Assembly: GCA_946407175.1 (NCBI GenBank)
Contig: CAMJNB010000092.1
Coordinates: 1-6,071 of the forward strand
Direction of reading: 5' to 3'
DNA: 6,071 nucleotides
Source of the DNA: an uncultured Selenomonadales bacterium
GTDB taxonomy: Bacteria; Bacillota_C; Negativicutes; Selenomonadales; Selenomonadaceae
Shown here: positions 5,901 to 6,071 of the stretch, piece by piece
How positions within the stretch are numbered: position 1 is the first letter of the stretch
Layout of the letters: every line of letters starts with the position of its first letter
Notes under the pieces: generated by a model
The model's input: the letters and a program-made list of their open reading frames with translations, nothing else
Told to the model about the DNA's origin: nothing
Database searches by the model: none
Translations under genes and position numbers: made by a program

Positions 5901-6071
5901 TCCCAACGTTGCGGAAGATGCATTGACTAACCTTGACGAAGACGGCGTTATTGCGATCGGCGCTGACGTAAGACCGGGCGATATTTTGGTAGGTAAAGTC
6001 ACGCCGAAAGGTGAAACCGAATTGACGGCTGAAGAGCGTTTACTGCGTGCAATTTTCGGCGAAAAGGCTCG
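2944..6071 (+). CDS. rpoB: RNA polymerase subunit beta, N-terminal 1042 residues, with a fourfold repeated internal module; cut by the window edge
   Basis: Beta subunit of the core RNA polymerase; it forms one side of the active-site cleft. The frame runs out of the window after 1042 codons. Seen in order: [12 protein letters not shown] (32-43) and VMGDF-like [28 protein letters not shown] in the protrusion (110-137); the lobe (about 160-420); [20 protein letters not shown] (413-432); the rifampicin-pocket cluster 477-507; [17 protein letters not shown] (528-544); SNQGTCINQ (891-899); and [12 protein letters not shown] (941-952), where E945 and D946 match the E. coli E813/D814 pair. At positions matching E. 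coli 513, 516, 526 and 531 it has the wild-type Q482, D485, H495 and S500, so no rifampicin-resistance change is visible there; H487 stands where E. coli has N518. Between [12 protein letters not shown] and SNQGTCINQ the distance is far longer than in E. coli or B. subtilis because of a tandem module (see the repeat at 5017-5688). Unlike the usual order, rplJ-rplL does not precede it; it has its own consensus promoter and a long leader. Confidence 0.97.
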   Translation, partial: MFSPVRVGKRTRYSYARIKEVMEMPHLLDIQRKSYEWFLREGLEEILRDISPISDFNGNLKLFFGKFKLGEPKYTLDECKERDGTYSAPIRVNVQLVNNEMGGEVKEQEVFMGDFPLMTQTGTFVINGAERVIVSQLVRSPGAYYGETIDQTGKKIYTATVIPNRGAWIELETDSSNSISVRIDRTRKMPVTYFLRAIGFETDEEILDLFGDSPIIRDELERDSEIDTRAKALGEIYKRLRPGEPIATVENSQQLLNSLFFDPKRYDLAAVGRYKITKKLGLKSRLLGKTLAEDIIDFETGEVLIQAMEEHVDEETGETVTKYKVIDEEDIKKIETAINESSEEAIFGLTQDKVHRGYFTPIPIRIKTENGDMTMLCAPELSIKDNRTVCVADIVSAIGYMIDLMNGVGTVDDIDHLGNRRVRSVGELLQNQFRIGLSRMERVVRERMTIQDSEIITPQILINIRPVVAAIKEFFGSSQLSQFMDQHNPLSELTHKRRLSALGPGGLSRERAGFEVRDVHNSHYGRMCPIETPEGPNIGLIGSLSNYARVNRYGFMETPYRRVDKEHQRVTGEVRYLTADEEEKLVIAQANEPLDENDWFVNERVTARVKEETTMVRRDRVDYMDVSPKQVVSIATAMIPFLENDDANRALMGANMQRQAVPLLKTQAPLVGTGMEYKAACDSGVMILAENAGTVTYVDSSSIQIKISPMDRYVLPSHYTPLTQKGNRVKAGEVIAKIDDRPVIAKREGTVFSFARNMIQVAVDDDEYKIPPGANIRVKEGMPLKDSQPLADNFGTIVRAKGGGFVKKITAEKIIVEPAQMFDEYLVPSDFKFNVSKNESIKKDKILAEGVGEVVYAQRAGKVVSIDSNTSTIRIDVFPRDEYKLQKFVRSNQGTCINQIPLVEKGERVEVNQPIADGPATNNGELALGYNILVAYMPWEGYNYEDAILLSENLIKRDIYTSIHIDEHQCDARDTKLGPEEVTRDIPNVAEDALTNLDEDGVIAIGADVRPGDILVGKVTPKGETELTAEERLLRAIFGEKA
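5017..5688 (+). repeat. Four tandem copies of a ~56-residue module inside RpoB
   Basis: Residues 692-915 contain four divergent copies. Each begins with a small-Gly-x-Val or Gly-x-Val turn: AGTV (692-695), EGTV (748-751), GGFV (803-806), AGKV (860-863). The glycines are 56, 55 and 57 residues apart. About 20 residues later each has D-[ER]-Y-x-[LIV]: DRYVLP (711-716), DEYKIP (766-771), DEYLVP (823-828), DEYKLQ (881-886). Each then has a second block aligning without gaps: [49 protein letters not shown]. coli and B. subtilis RpoB have one such unit, corresponding to the last copy, which leads into SNQGTCINQ. The pattern of short beta strands recalls barrel-sandwich hybrid motifs known from inserts in the beta' subunit (inference). 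The copies are clearly diverged, so the duplication is old. Confidence 0.85.

Overview
The window reads as chromosomal DNA of a member of the Bacillota. The start of RpoB is typical of that phylum, and the DnaE has an intact PHP domain. GC content is moderate and the Shine-Dalgarno sites are GGAG-type. A gut or rumen Negativicute (Selenomonas-like) is a reasonable guess because tannases are known from that niche, but the sequence does not prove it.

Layout. (1) Bases 1-888, minus strand: the first 296 codons of dnaE, the DNA polymerase III alpha subunit, cut by the left edge. (2) Bases 894-967: a 74-bp array of degenerate 7-bp units (TAGCnnG), six in one orientation and four inverted. It fills almost the whole gap between dnaE and the next gene and can fold into a long stem. 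(3) Bases 965-2557, minus strand: a secreted subtype-B tannase (tannin acyl hydrolase) that keeps the full catalytic and galloyl-binding residue set known from Lactobacillus plantarum TanLp1. Its start is best placed at GTG 2557-2555, 8 nt after a GGAG. (4) Bases 2558-2943: a divergent regulatory region. It holds a second heptad array (2573-2635), a minus-strand promoter for the tannase, a perfect-consensus sigma-A promoter for rpoB (TTGACA, 17 bp, TATAAT) with a 12-bp perfect palindrome in its spacer, and a leader of about 204 nt. The leader carries a 16-codon ORF with a good Shine-Dalgarno and an overlapping weak hairpin with a T-run. (5) Bases 2944-6071, plus strand: the first 1042 codons of rpoB, cut by the right edge.

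How the parts relate. dnaE and the tannase point the same way, with 76 bp between them and no visible terminator or strong dnaE promoter, so dnaE may be partly read from the tannase promoter. rpoB is divergent and has its own promoter. It is not preceded by rplJ-rplL as in most Bacillota.

The most striking signal is inside RpoB. A unit of about 56 residues that ordinary bacterial RpoB has once, just before the SNQGTCINQ motif, occurs four times in tandem (about residues 692-915), adding roughly 168 residues. The second theme is the pair of heptad arrays bracketing the tannase, one of which abuts the dnaE start codon and leaves it without a Shine-Dalgarno.
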